Counted from the stretch's first letter, positions 52,811 through 62,179 are shown. The stretch is 64,000 bases of DNA from Novosphingobium sp. KA1 (GCF_017309955.1 NZ_CP021249.1:1-64000), one strand, 5' to 3'. Made by a program: numbers and translations. Notes: generated from the letters alone by a model not told the origin.

Positions 52811-55800
52811 ATGATCGCCCGTATCGTAACCTGGGCGGTCGAGAAGCGCTGGCTAGTCCTGCTCCTCACCGTCATCGTCGCCGCCATCGGCGCCTTTTCC
52901 CTCTACCGGCTACCGATCGACGCGGTGCCGGACATCACCAACAATCAGGTCCAGATCAACGTCCGCGCGCCTGCCCTCTCGCCCGAGCTGGTCGAGAAGC
53001 AGGTGTCGTTTCCAATCGAAACCGCGCTCGCCGGCACCCCCGGCCTGGAATATACGCGCTCGTTGAGCCGCAACGGCTTCGCGCAGATCACGGCGGTCTT
53101 TTCGGACGCGACGGACATCTATTTCGCCCGCCAGCAGGTGGGCGAGCGTCTGCGGGGCGTGCAAGAGAATCTGCCCGACGGCGTGAACCCTGAAATGGGT
53201 CCGATCGCGACAGGCCTGGGCGAGGTGTACATGTACACCGTTCGTCTCGATCATCGCGAGGACGACAAGCACAAGCCCGGTGAACCGGGCCAACAGCCCG
53301 ATGGCAGCTACATCACGCCAGAGGGCGAGCGACTGACGACCGAAGAGGACAAGGCGACCTACCTGCGCACCGCGCAGGACTGGATCGTGACGCCGCTTCT
53401 GAAGACCACACCGGGCCTCGCCGGTGTCGACTCGATTGGCGGTTACGCCAAGCAGTTCCTCGTCGTGCCCGACGTGCAGAAGCTGGCCTCGCTCGGCATC
53501 ACGCTGACGGACCTGGGAAATGCGCTGGAGCGCAATAACACCAGCGTCGGCGGTGGCTTCGTCAATCGCAATGGCGAAGGTCTGGCTGTTCGCTCGGATG
53601 CGCTCGTTCGCAATGCCAGCGAGTTGGCCAGGACCGTGATCGCGACACGTAACGGCGTGCCGATCACGGTCGAACAAGTTGCGACTGTGAAGACGGGTCA
53701 GGCGATCCGCATGGGTTCGGCATCGGAGAACGGTACCGAAGTCGTCGTCGGCACGGCGATCATGCGGATCGGCGAGAACAGCCGCATCGTGTCGACCGCG
53801 GTCGCTGAGAAACTGAAGACGATCAACGCTTCGCTGCCTCCTGACGTCGTAATTCAGCCGGTGCTGAACCGCACCGAGCTGGTCAATTCGACGATCAAGA
53901 CGGTCGCGAAAAACCTGTCCGAAGGCGCGGTGCTGGTCATCGTCGTGCTCTTCCTGCTGCTCGGCAACTTCCGTGCGGCCCTGATCGCGGCGTTGGTCAT
54001 CCCGATCACCATGATGCTGACAGGCTTTGGTATGCTGCGCGCTGGGGTCTCGGCCAATCTGATGAGCCTTGGGGCTTTGGACTTCGGTCTGATCGTCGAC
54101 GGCGCCGTCATCATTGTCGAAAACGCGCTGCGCCGGCTTGCCGAGCAACAGCATCATGAAGGCCGATTGCTCAGCGTCAAGGAACGGCTCGCGACCGTGG
54201 CAGCCGCTGCGCGTGAGATGATCCGTCCCTCTGTGTACGGGCAGGCAATCATCATCCTCGTCTACGTACCGCTGCTCACGCTGACCGGCGTGGAGGGTAA
54301 AACGTTCGGACCGATGGCGCTGACCGTCATCATCGCGCTCGCCTTCGCCTTCATCCTCTCTCTCACCTTCGTGCCGGCGATGATTGCGATCTGGCTGTCG
54401 AAGAAGGTCGAGGAGAAGGACGGCCGCATCATCACGTGGCTGAAGAAGCGCTACGAACCCGGTCTCGACCGGGCCATGAAGCGCCCGACGCTGACGATCG
54501 GTGCGGGTGTGGGAAGCCTTGTGGTGGCGGCGCTTGCTTTCACTACGCTCGGCTCGGTGTTCCTGCCGCAGCTCGACGAAGGCGATTTGCTGATCCAGTC
54601 GCTCCGCATTCCGGCAACGTCGGTCCAGCAGAGCCAGGCGATGCAGGTGCCGATCGAGCGGATGATGTCGAAGCAGCCGGAGGTGCAATTCGTCTATTCC
54701 AAGACGGGCACCGCCGAGCTGGCGGCCGACCCGATGCCGCCGAACGCGACCGACATGTTCGTCATCCTGAAGCCGCGCAAGGATTGGCCGGATCCTGAGC
54801 TTCCCAAGGAGGAGCTGGTCAGCCGGATCGAGGGTAATCTCGCGAAGATTCCGGGAAATGCCTACGAGATCACCCAGCCCATCCAGATGCGCTTCAACGA
54901 GCTGATCGCCGGCGTGCGCGGCGACATCGCGGTGAAGGTGTTCGGGGACGACTTCAACCAGATGAACCGGACGGCCGAGCAAATCGCGGCGGTGCTGCGC
55001 AGAACGCAAGGCGCAGCGGACGTGAAGGTGGAGCAGACGACCGGTCTTCCCATGCTCGACATTCGCGTCAACCGCGACGCGATGGCGCGGTTGGGCGTTA
55101 CGGCTCAGGATGTGCAGGACACCGTGACTGCGACGATCGGCGGGCGAACATCGGGCCAGATCTTCGAGGGCGACCGTCGCTTCCCCGTGGTGATCCGCCT
55201 GTCGGAGGCGCAGCGTGCCGACATCGGCCTGCTCCAACAGGTGCAGGTGCCGGTGGCAGGCGGCGGCTATGTACCGCTGTCCAGCGTCGCCGAGATCAAG
55301 GTGGTCGATGGTCCGAACCAGATCAGCCGCGAGAACGGCAAGCGGCGCGTGGTGGTGCAAGCCAACGTGCGTGGCCGCGACGTCGGATCCGTCGTGGCGG
55401 ATGCGCAGGCGGCGATCGGCAGCCAACTCCGGCTGCCTGCCGGCACCTATCTCGAATGGGGCGGCCAGTTCGAGAACCTCCAATCGGCAAGCGAACGGCT
55501 GAAGCTGGTCATTCCGGCTTGCTTCATTTTGATCCTGCTGCTCCTCTACGGGGCGTTGGGATCGGTCCGCGACGCCGCGATCGTGTTCACCGGCGTGCCT
55601 TTCGCGCTGGTGGGCGGCGTCCTGTTGCTGTTCCTGCGGGGCATGGACTTCTCGATCTCGGCGGCAGTGGGCTTCATCGCCCTCTCGGGCATCGCGGTCC
55701 TCAACGGCCTCGTCATGGTCAGCTCGATCCAAGATCTGATCCGATCAGGGATGAGCCGCGAGGAAGCCGCGCATGTTGGCGCGATGCAGCGTCTGCGACC

Positions 55801-56056
55801 CGTCATCATGACCGCGCTAGTCGCCAGCCTCGGCTTCGTGCCGATGGCGCTGGGCGAAGGCGCCGGCGCAGAGGTTCAAAAGCCTTTGGCGACGGTCGTC
55901 ATCGGCGGTCTGATCTCGGCGACGCTTCTTACGCTGTTCGTGCTGCCGACACTCTATGCCCGGTTCGGGCAGAAAGTGATCGAGAAACCCGAGCACTACA
56001 ATGAGGAGCATGAAGGGGACGACCACGGTCAGACCTTCGTGAACAACTTGGCCTGA
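52811..56056 (+). CDS. czcA: Heavy-metal RND efflux pump
   Basis: A 1081-residue HME-RND transporter with twelve transmembrane helices and two large periplasmic loops. The proton-relay residues of CzcA are present as D424, D430 and E437 in DFGLIVDGAVIIVEN, the signature of divalent (Zn/Co/Cd) pumps as opposed to CusA-type monovalent pumps. The N-terminus is complete (MIARIVTWAVEKRWLVLLL). It forms a trimer and pumps metal from periplasm or cytoplasm through CzcC. A strong hairpin follows the stop. Confidence 0.88.
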   Translation: MIARIVTWAVEKRWLVLLLTVIVAAIGAFSLYRLPIDAVPDITNNQVQINVRAPALSPELVEKQVSFPIETALAGTPGLEYTRSLSRNGFAQITAVFSDATDIYFARQQVGERLRGVQENLPDGVNPEMGPIATGLGEVYMYTVRLDHREDDKHKPGEPGQQPDGSYITPEGERLTTEEDKATYLRTAQDWIVTPLLKTTPGLAGVDSIGGYAKQFLVVPDVQKLASLGITLTDLGNALERNNTSVGGGFVNRNGEGLAVRSDALVRNASELARTVIATRNGVPITVEQVATVKTGQAIRMGSASENGTEVVVGTAIMRIGENSRIVSTAVAEKLKTINASLPPDVVIQPVLNRTELVNSTIKTVAKNLSEGAVLVIVVLFLLLGNFRAALIAALVIPITMMLTGFGMLRAGVSANLMSLGALDFGLIVDGAVIIVENALRRLAEQQHHEGRLLSVKERLATVAAAAREMIRPSVYGQAIIILVYVPLLTLTGVEGKTFGPMALTVIIALAFAFILSLTFVPAMIAIWLSKKVEEKDGRIITWLKKRYEPGLDRAMKRPTLTIGAGVGSLVVAALAFTTLGSVFLPQLDEGDLLIQSLRIPATSVQQSQAMQVPIERMMSKQPEVQFVYSKTGTAELAADPMPPNATDMFVILKPRKDWPDPELPKEELVSRIEGNLAKIPGNAYEITQPIQMRFNELIAGVRGDIAVKVFGDDFNQMNRTAEQIAAVLRRTQGAADVKVEQTTGLPMLDIRVNRDAMARLGVTAQDVQDTVTATIGGRTSGQIFEGDRRFPVVIRLSEAQRADIGLLQQVQVPVAGGGYVPLSSVAEIKVVDGPNQISRENGKRRVVVQANVRGRDVGSVVADAQAAIGSQLRLPAGTYLEWGGQFENLQSASERLKLVIPACFILILLLLYGALGSVRDAAIVFTGVPFALVGGVLLLFLRGMDFSISAAVGFIALSGIAVLNGLVMVSSIQDLIRSGMSREEAAHVGAMQRLRPVIMTALVASLGFVPMALGEGAGAEVQKPLATVVIGGLISATLLTLFVLPTLYARFGQKVIEKPEHYNEEHEGDDHGQTFVNNLA

Positions 56057-56059
56057 TGG

Positions 56060-56092
56060 ATGGGCGGGGCGATCCGCGATCGCCCCGCCCAT
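56060..56092. terminator. Strong hairpin after czcA
   Basis: ATGGGCGGGGCGATC pairs perfectly with GATCGCCCCGCCCAT around CGC, a 15-base stem starting four bases after the czcA stop. No T-run follows, so it may only attenuate or protect the czcCBA message within a longer operon. Confidence 0.5.
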
Positions 56093-56109
56093 CTCTGGGA
56101 GATGGGGAT

Positions 56110-56598
56110 ATGCCTCGCACCATAACCAGCTCGATGCTTCACGGCGGGCCACTGCGCATCTGGTCGGCACTCACCGATCCGGATCATCGCCGGGCGTGGA
56201 GTCCGCTCGTATTTCTCGATGATCCGTCCCGGCTCGGCGACACAGAATGCACCTTTGCGATCCAGGGCATCACCCGGCCAATTCGGACGCCAGCACGGAT
56301 TGATCGATTCGATAAACCGCACGCCTTCGCTTGGTCCTGCGGCATCCCCTATCTGTTCACGCTCGAAGAGCGGTACGAGCTGGCGGGGGACGATGGCGGC
56401 ACCAGGCTAACGCATAGCTGCACGCTGCGCGGGGCGCTCTCCCTGCCGTTCGCGGCGATGATGTTGCGCCGCCTGCGATCCCTGATGGTCGAATCTGACG
56501 ATCGCCTCGCAACCTATCTCCGCTGGCGGGTAGGTCAGCCTGCCCGGGCTATCAATCGTCAGCGCGTCCCCTTCCGCTGCAGGAGGAAGGCGCGATGA
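56110..56598 (+). CDS. SRPBCC-family protein of the metal operon
   Basis: A 162-residue START/SRPBCC-like protein. IWSALTDPDHRRAWSP and FTLEERYELAGDDGGTRLTH are typical of this helix-grip fold, which binds hydrophobic ligands. There is no signal peptide, so it is probably cytoplasmic. The C-terminal part is basic. The ATG at 56110 follows AGATGGGG. Its stop overlaps the next gene (ATGA). Function in metal handling is unknown. Confidence 0.6.
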   Translation: MPRTITSSMLHGGPLRIWSALTDPDHRRAWSPLVFLDDPSRLGDTECTFAIQGITRPIRTPARIDRFDKPHAFAWSCGIPYLFTLEERYELAGDDGGTRLTHSCTLRGALSLPFAAMMLRRLRSLMVESDDRLATYLRWRVGQPARAINRQRVPFRCRRKAR

Positions 56599-56972
56599 TG
56601 ATGCACTGTAAGCGGGTGCTGCCCGCCGTCATCCTCGTTGTCGGGCTCGCGGCGTGCTCGGAAAGAAAGCCGCCAGCCCCGCCAACGGAGCAGCAGATCC
56701 ATTCGTCCGACAGCGCCGTGGCGACCGGGGAAATGGGGCGGCATAGATATCGCTGTTCCGACGGGGAACCGCTGTTCGTCGATTACAAGGACAACGGCCT
56801 GCAGATCGATTTGCGGCGCTCCAACGGGGGACCGCCGATGATGCTGACCGCGCCAGCGCAGGGCCTGCAATATGTCGGCGAAACAGCCACCGCGACCTTC
56901 AAGGGGTCGCAGCTCACCATCGTGGAAGGCGATGGCCGTACCCGGATCTGCGAGCAGGAAGGCACGCGATGA
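56595..56972 (+). CDS. MliC-like lipoprotein 1
   Basis: A 125-residue lipoprotein: signal peptide with lipobox LAAC at about residue 21, a Pro-rich linker, then a small beta domain framed by two Cys (YRCSDGEPLFVDY ... RICEQE). The layout resembles MliC/PliC lysozyme inhibitors, which have a similar YxC...C barrel. An AGGAGGAAGG ribosome site precedes the start. It overlaps both neighbours by four bases. Metal binding is not evident. Confidence 0.5.
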   Translation: MMMHCKRVLPAVILVVGLAACSERKPPAPPTEQQIHSSDSAVATGEMGRHRYRCSDGEPLFVDYKDNGLQIDLRRSNGGPPMMLTAPAQGLQYVGETATATFKGSQLTIVEGDGRTRICEQEGTR

Positions 56973-57433
56973 ACTGCCCTGCCTTCGAACGCCACAGGGC
57001 GCTTCGTCGGAAGAGACCGATGTCTGACACGTCGATTTCAAATGTGACAACCTTGTGCGGCCTGAATCGGGCCGGTCTGGCGATCGCGCGCCTCGGCGTC
57101 GTTCTCGTCTCCGGGGCGGTTATAGGGGCGTGTAATCCAGCGCCGACCCAGCCTACCGAGCCGGCGCATGAAAAGCATCTGACGTCGAAACTAATCGCGC
57201 AGCGCATCATGTACTGCGACGACGGCACACGCGCCGATGTCGACTTCATCGATGACGGCTTGAAAATGGCCGTCACCTGGCTGCCGAAGGGCAGGACCGA
57301 GATCCTGCGCGCGCAGCGAACCGGTGACGAGTTTCGCGGCGACCATTCGCGGGCTGTCGTGGCGGGCGGATCGATCGCGTTCACGCGACGCGGGAAGATC
57401 CGCGTCTGCCACCGAACCCCGGAGGAGTCCTAG
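56969..57433 (+). CDS. MliC-like lipoprotein 2
   Basis: A 154-residue protein with an inner hydrophobic signal and lipobox VIGAC (about residue 55 from the first Met, about 38 from the Met at 57020, which is a likely alternative start). A beta domain with paired Cys follows (IMYCDDGTRADVDF ... IRVCHRTP), like lipoprotein 1. The pair looks like a diverged tandem duplication inside the metal operon. It overlaps the previous gene by four bases. Confidence 0.45.
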   Translation: MNCPAFERHRALRRKRPMSDTSISNVTTLCGLNRAGLAIARLGVVLVSGAVIGACNPAPTQPTEPAHEKHLTSKLIAQRIMYCDDGTRADVDFIDDGLKMAVTWLPKGRTEILRAQRTGDEFRGDHSRAVVAGGSIAFTRRGKIRVCHRTPEES

Positions 57434-57436
57434 GAA

Positions 57437-58123
57437 ATGCAGGCACTGCTCTATACGCTTGCGCCTGTGCTGGCGGTCGTGCTCGGCGCGATTGTCGCGA
57501 GCCGCACCAAGTTGAAACCTGGCCTCGTGGCGGGCCTACAGCATCTCGCTGCCGGCGTCGTGTTCGCGGCGGCAGCGACCGAAATCCTGCCGCAGGTCAA
57601 GCATGAGGCATCGCCCAGCGCGACGTTGATCGGCGGGGCGGCGGGCGTCGCGACCATGCTGGGGCTCAAGGCTCTTGAGGCCCGCTTCAAGGGGCCGATG
57701 GCGCTACTCGCCGCGATCGGCATCGACATTCTGGTCGACGGCCTGGTGCTCGGCCTCGCTTTCGTGGCGGGCGAGAAGGCAGGTCTCCTGCTGACGATCG
57801 CGCTCACTCTGGAAGTGTTATTTCTGGGACTGACGCTGACCGACGAGCTGGCGGAAACCTATCGCTCGCGCTTGCGCATCATCGTGATCGTCTCGGCATT
57901 GGCCCTGCTGCTGCCGATCGGCGCGCTCGCTGCCGTGCCGGTCGCCGCGCTGTCGCCGGTGATGATCGCCGGCTTCCTCAGCTTCGGGCTGATGGCGCTG
58001 CTCTACCTCGTCACGGAGGAGTTGCTGGTCGAGGCGCACGAGAAACCCGACACCCCGCTCATCAGCTCGATGTTTTTCGTCGGCTTCCTGGCCCTGCTGA
58101 CACTTGAGGAGATGATGGGATGA
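57437..58123 (+). CDS. ZIP-family metal transporter
   Basis: A 228-residue membrane protein with about seven to eight helices. QHLAAGVVFAAAATEILP and DILVDGLVLGLAF match ZIP helices that line the metal path, with the usual His replaced by Asp. ZIP proteins normally carry metal into the cytoplasm, an unusual partner for efflux pumps. It starts four bases after lipoprotein 2 and overlaps the CDF gene by four bases. Confidence 0.72.
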   Translation: MQALLYTLAPVLAVVLGAIVASRTKLKPGLVAGLQHLAAGVVFAAAATEILPQVKHEASPSATLIGGAAGVATMLGLKALEARFKGPMALLAAIGIDILVDGLVLGLAFVAGEKAGLLLTIALTLEVLFLGLTLTDELAETYRSRLRIIVIVSALALLLPIGALAAVPVAALSPVMIAGFLSFGLMALLYLVTEELLVEAHEKPDTPLISSMFFVGFLALLTLEEMMG

Positions 58124-58728
58124 TCCCGGGCAACGACAACAATGGCGGGCAGGAGCGCCGCACACTGTGGATCGTCCTGCTGCTGAACGCGGCGATCGCT
58201 GCGGGCTTCTTCGTTTCCGGCTTCTTCGCGGACTCGAGCGCGCTGATCGCCAACGGCGTCGACAACCTGTCCGATACGGCTGTGTATGCGCTGAGCCTTG
58301 TGGCGCTCACCCGGGGCCAGACATGGAAGACACGCGCCGCGGTCGCTTCGGGCGTCATGCTGCTGATCTTCGCGGGCGGCATCTTGATCGATGTCGGACG
58401 GCGCTACGTGCAGGGCAGCGAGCCCATCGGACCTACCATGATGGTCATGTCCGCGATCGCCGGCGTCGTGAATTACCTCTGCCTGCGGCTGCTCCAGCGC
58501 CTCAAGGATCCGGACGTCAATCTCCGGGCCGCAACCACCTTCAGCTTCAACGACTTCATTTCCAACGGCGGCATCCTGATCGCCGGCGTGCTGGTGCTGT
58601 GGTTGGGTACCAATTGGCCGGACCTGCTGGTCGGCTTCGCCACCGCCATCATCGCCATCAAGGGCGGTGTCGAAATCCTGCGCGACGCGCGCGCCGAAAC
58701 CAAGAAAAGCGAAAGGAGGTCGTCATGA
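58120..58728 (+). CDS. Second short CDF-family transporter
   Basis: A 202-residue CDF-like membrane protein with about six hydrophobic segments and a short basic tail in place of the cytosolic metal domain. Helix 2 reads ALIANGVDNLSDT and helix 5 FSFNDFISNGG, so Asn replaces the usual metal-site His. It is coupled by ATGA overlaps to the ZIP gene before it and the ATPase after it. Substrate unknown. Confidence 0.7.
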   Translation: MIPGNDNNGGQERRTLWIVLLLNAAIAAGFFVSGFFADSSALIANGVDNLSDTAVYALSLVALTRGQTWKTRAAVASGVMLLIFAGGILIDVGRRYVQGSEPIGPTMMVMSAIAGVVNYLCLRLLQRLKDPDVNLRAATTFSFNDFISNGGILIAGVLVLWLGTNWPDLLVGFATAIIAIKGGVEILRDARAETKKSERRSS

Positions 58729-61226
58729 ACGACAAGCTCGAACTCGACATTCCAGTGTTGTTGCCGGACCTTCCTGACGCGGCCGATGCCTGCCTGGACC
58801 GTCTCGTATCAACCCTGTCAAAGCGCGAAGGTGTCGAGCGGGCGCATGTGATCTGTCTCGACGGCAACACGCCAGCGGCGCTGTGCATCCATTTCGATGC
58901 CGCCAAGCTGCCGCTGCCACGGTTGCGCGAAATGGTGCGCGCCGCAGGTGCCGAAATCACCGAGCGCTACGGCCATGCGATCTGGCAGGTGACGGGGATC
59001 AACCACGAACGTCGGGCGCGCACGGTCAGCGATGCGCTGTGCGCCTTGCCCGGCGTGGTCCAGGCAAGCGCCAGCACCAGCGGGTCTGTCCGGGTCGAAT
59101 ATGATCGCCGCGAAACCACCGAAGAGGAGGTGCGCGCTGCGCTTCGCAAGCTGAAGGTGAGGGTGGGCAAGCGGGTCGCTGCCGATGAACATGCCGGCCA
59201 CGACCACGGCCCCGGGGGCCACGGCGCGGGCGAAGAGAAGCACGGCCCCGGCGATGGCCACGACCATAGCCACGCCGAATTTCTCGGCCCCAATACCGAG
59301 CTGATCTTCGCGCTCGCCTGTGGCGCGCTGCTGGGGATCGGCTACGCGATCGAGAGGCTGGTCGCTGGCGCGCCCGAATGGCTGCCGACCGCCTGCTATA
59401 TCGCAGCCTATTTCTTCGGCGGATTCTTCACGCTGCGCGAGGCGATCGACAACCTCCGGATGAAGAAGTTCGAGATCGACACGCTGATGTTGGTCGCTGC
59501 GGCCGGCGCCGCTGCGCTGGGCGCATGGGCCGAAGGTGCGCTGCTGCTGTTCCTGTTCAGCCTCGGCCATGCGCTTGAGCATTATGCAATGGGCCGCGCC
59601 AAGAAGGCGATCGAGGCGCTGGCGAAGCTCGCGCCCGAAACCGCGACCGTGCGACGCGGCGGGCAGACCAGCGAAATCCCGGTCGAGCAGATGGTCGTCG
59701 GGGACATTGCCATCGTCCGCCCGAACGAGCGCCTGCCTGCCGACGGCTTCGTCATCAAGGGCACCAGCGCGATCAACCAGGCCCCGGTCACGGGTGAAAG
59801 CATCCCGGTCGACAAGGTGCCGGTCGCAGATGCCGCAGCGGCACGCGCCAAGCCCGATGCAGTCGACGCGGAAAGCCGGGTTTTTGCTGGTACGATCAAC
59901 GGCGGCGGCGCGATCGAGATCGAGGTGACACGCCGTTCCAATGAAAGCGCGCTTGCCAAGGTCGTGAAGATGGTGAGCGAAGCGGAGACGCAGAAGTCGC
60001 CGACGCAGCGCTTCACCGACCGGTTCGAACGGATCTTCGTGCCCGCCGTCCTGGTCCTGTCAGTGCTCCTGCTGTTCGCATGGGTGGTCGTCGACGAGCC
60101 GTTCCGCGACAGCTTCTATCGCGCGATGGCGGTGCTGGTGGCGGCAAGCCCGTGCGCGCTCGCGATCGCAACGCCGAGCGCGGTCCTGTCGGGCGTTGCC
60201 CGTGCAGCGCGGGGCGGCGTGCTCGTGAAGGGCGGTGCACCGCTCGAAAACCTCGGGTCGCTCAAAGCGATCGCTTTCGACAAGACGGGCACGCTGACCG
60301 AAGGTCGTCCGCGCATCACTGATGTCGTGCCCGTCGATGGCGCCGATGAAGGCGAGTTGCTGGCGCTGGCTGTCGCCGTCGAAGCGTTGAGCGACCATCC
60401 CCTGGCCCAAGCGATCGTCAAGGACGGCCGCGAACGTCTGAACGATCGTGCCGTGCCGACTGCCGGCGACCTCAAGAGCCTGACCGGTCGGGGCGTCACC
60501 GCGAGCGTGGATGGCGAGACGGTGTGGATCGGCAAGGCCGAGATGTTCGGAAGTGAGGGCATTCCGGCGCTGGGGCAGGGCGCGCAGGACGCAATCGCGA
60601 AGCTGCGCGAGAACGGCCGCACGACAATGGTGGTCCGCAAGGGGGACCGCGACCTGGGCGCGATCGGCCTGATGGACACGCCTCGCGAAGCTGCCAAGAC
60701 CGCGTTGCGTCGGCTGCACGAGATGGGCGTGTCGCGGATGATAATGATCTCCGGCGATCACCAGAAAGTCGCCGAAGCGATCGCCGACGAAGTCGGGATC
60801 GACGAAGCGTGGGGCGACCTCATGCCCGAAGACAAGGTTGCCGCGATCAAGAAGCTCGCCGGCGAAGACAAGGTCGCGATGGTGGGCGACGGCGTGAACG
60901 ATGCGCCGGCGATGGCAAGCGCCACGGTCGGCATCGCGATGGGCGCGGCGGGGTCGGACGTTGCGCTGGAGACAGCCGACGTGGCGCTGATGGCCGACGA
61001 TCTGGCGCACCTGCCATTCGCAGTCGGTCTTAGCCGCCATACCCGTGGAATCATCCGGCAGAACGTCTTCGTCAGCCTGGGTGTCGTCGCCTTCCTGGTG
61101 CCTGCTACCATCCTCGGCCTCGGCATTGGGCCAGCGGTGGCGGTTCATGAGGGATCGACGCTGCTCGTCGTCATCAATGCGCTCAGGCTGCTCGCCTACC
61201 GCGATCCGGCAGGGAAGGCGGCATGA
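58725..61226 (+). CDS. P1B-4-type heavy-metal exporting ATPase
   Basis: An 833-residue P-type ATPase that pumps metal out of the cytoplasm. The N-terminus has two HMA-like stretches and a His-rich loop near residues 155-185. Key motifs are S475-P-C (AASPCALAIATPSA) in the transport helix, D519-K-T-G-T phosphorylation site, SDHPLA and GDGVNDAP. Near residue 808 HEGST replaces the Asp of ZntA. SPC with HEGST marks the P1B-4 group (CzcP/CoaT; Zn, Co, Fe). A strong AAGGAGG precedes the ATG. Confidence 0.83.
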   Translation: MNDKLELDIPVLLPDLPDAADACLDRLVSTLSKREGVERAHVICLDGNTPAALCIHFDAAKLPLPRLREMVRAAGAEITERYGHAIWQVTGINHERRARTVSDALCALPGVVQASASTSGSVRVEYDRRETTEEEVRAALRKLKVRVGKRVAADEHAGHDHGPGGHGAGEEKHGPGDGHDHSHAEFLGPNTELIFALACGALLGIGYAIERLVAGAPEWLPTACYIAAYFFGGFFTLREAIDNLRMKKFEIDTLMLVAAAGAAALGAWAEGALLLFLFSLGHALEHYAMGRAKKAIEALAKLAPETATVRRGGQTSEIPVEQMVVGDIAIVRPNERLPADGFVIKGTSAINQAPVTGESIPVDKVPVADAAAARAKPDAVDAESRVFAGTINGGGAIEIEVTRRSNESALAKVVKMVSEAETQKSPTQRFTDRFERIFVPAVLVLSVLLLFAWVVVDEPFRDSFYRAMAVLVAASPCALAIATPSAVLSGVARAARGGVLVKGGAPLENLGSLKAIAFDKTGTLTEGRPRITDVVPVDGADEGELLALAVAVEALSDHPLAQAIVKDGRERLNDRAVPTAGDLKSLTGRGVTASVDGETVWIGKAEMFGSEGIPALGQGAQDAIAKLRENGRTTMVVRKGDRDLGAIGLMDTPREAAKTALRRLHEMGVSRMIMISGDHQKVAEAIADEVGIDEAWGDLMPEDKVAAIKKLAGEDKVAMVGDGVNDAPAMASATVGIAMGAAGSDVALETADVALMADDLAHLPFAVGLSRHTRGIIRQNVFVSLGVVAFLVPATILGLGIGPAVAVHEGSTLLVVINALRLLAYRDPAGKAA

Positions 61227-61972
61227 AGTGGCTGATCGCCTTCGACCTCGACGGCACGCTTGCCGAGAGCAAGCGGCCGTTATCGGAGGATATGGCCGCA
61301 ATCCTCGCCCGATTGCTCGCCATCACGGATGTGGCGGTGATCTCGGGCGGGGACTGGCCGCAGTTCGAAAAGCAGATCGCCTCGCGCCTTCCTGCCGGCG
61401 TCGCGCTCGACCGTCTCTGGTTGATGCCGACCACAGGCACGAAACTCTATCGGTTCATCAATGGCGCTTGGCGCGCGGTCTATGCCGAACTGTTCGACGA
61501 CGCGGAGAAGGCGAAGATCCGCACGGCCTTCGATCAGGCGCTGACCGATGCCGGTCTCGCCGACGAACGTATCTGGGGCGAACGGATCGAGGACCCGGGC
61601 AGCCAGATCACCTTTTCGGGCCTGGGGCAGGCAGCGCCGCTGAAGGAAAAGGAAGCGTGGGATCCTGACCGAAAGAAGAGGACCGCGTTGCAGGCCACGT
61701 TGCGCGCGAAGCTGCCGGAGCTCTCGATCAATCTCGGTGGCACGACATCGATCGACGTGACCAGAGCAGGGATCGACAAGGGCTATGGCCTGAAGCGCCT
61801 GAGTGCCGAGAGCGGTGTCCCGCTCGACGGGATGCTGTTCATTGGGGATGCGATATTCCCCGGTGGGAATGACTATCCCGCTGCTGAAATCGGCCTCGAC
61901 ACAGTGAGGGTGCGCGACGTCGCGGAAACCACCGCCGTCGTGACCGCCATCATCGCGTGTCTGCACCGATAG
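61223..61972 (+). CDS. HAD-IIB phosphatase, phosphomannomutase-like
   Basis: A 249-residue HAD-superfamily enzyme. The nucleophile motif is FDLDGTL near the N-terminus. The C-terminal Mg site is GDAIFPGGNDYP, and a class IIB cap lies between. The cap and the FPGGND box resemble eukaryotic-type phosphomannomutases. Its start overlaps the ATPase stop (ATGA), so it is made with the pump. Role in metal resistance unknown: sugar-phosphate supply or repair is a guess. Confidence 0.7.
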   Translation: MKWLIAFDLDGTLAESKRPLSEDMAAILARLLAITDVAVISGGDWPQFEKQIASRLPAGVALDRLWLMPTTGTKLYRFINGAWRAVYAELFDDAEKAKIRTAFDQALTDAGLADERIWGERIEDPGSQITFSGLGQAAPLKEKEAWDPDRKKRTALQATLRAKLPELSINLGGTTSIDVTRAGIDKGYGLKRLSAESGVPLDGMLFIGDAIFPGGNDYPAAEIGLDTVRVRDVAETTAVVTAIIACLHR

Positions 61973-62140
61973 GATCAAGATACATGGTCGGCTCCATCGC
62001 GGAATGCCGCATTGTCAAAGCTCTGGCTTCTGTCGCTTAGGGCAGCGCTTCCTAAAACGAAAAGAAGGCAATGTGCGCGTCTCCGCGAACAAAGCCTCCA
62101 GCGATCAATCTAAGAGATTCCGCCGCGCTTCTCAATCGTA
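61973..62140. other. Gap between HAD gene and Tn3-family end
   Basis: These 168 bases hold no gene or strong hairpin that I can support. The transposon end at 62141 lies directly to the right. Confidence 0.35.
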
Positions 62141-62179
62141 GGGGGCGTTTGCGGGAGGGGGCGGAATCCTACGCTAAGG
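62141..62179 (+). repeat. Terminal inverted repeat of Tn-D
   Basis: Starts GGGGGCGTTTGCGGGAGG and ends CCTACGCTAAGG, the Tn3-family layout, and as I recall close to the ends of Tn5393/Tn163-type elements. The tnpA stop codon (62169-62171) lies inside it. Confidence 0.75.

Noticed and set aside
52910..55732. A 940-codon open frame on the minus strand
   Set aside because: It is antisense to czcA, whose protein motifs are clear. Long antisense frames are common in GC-rich DNA and this one resembles no family (rich in Arg, His, Asp).
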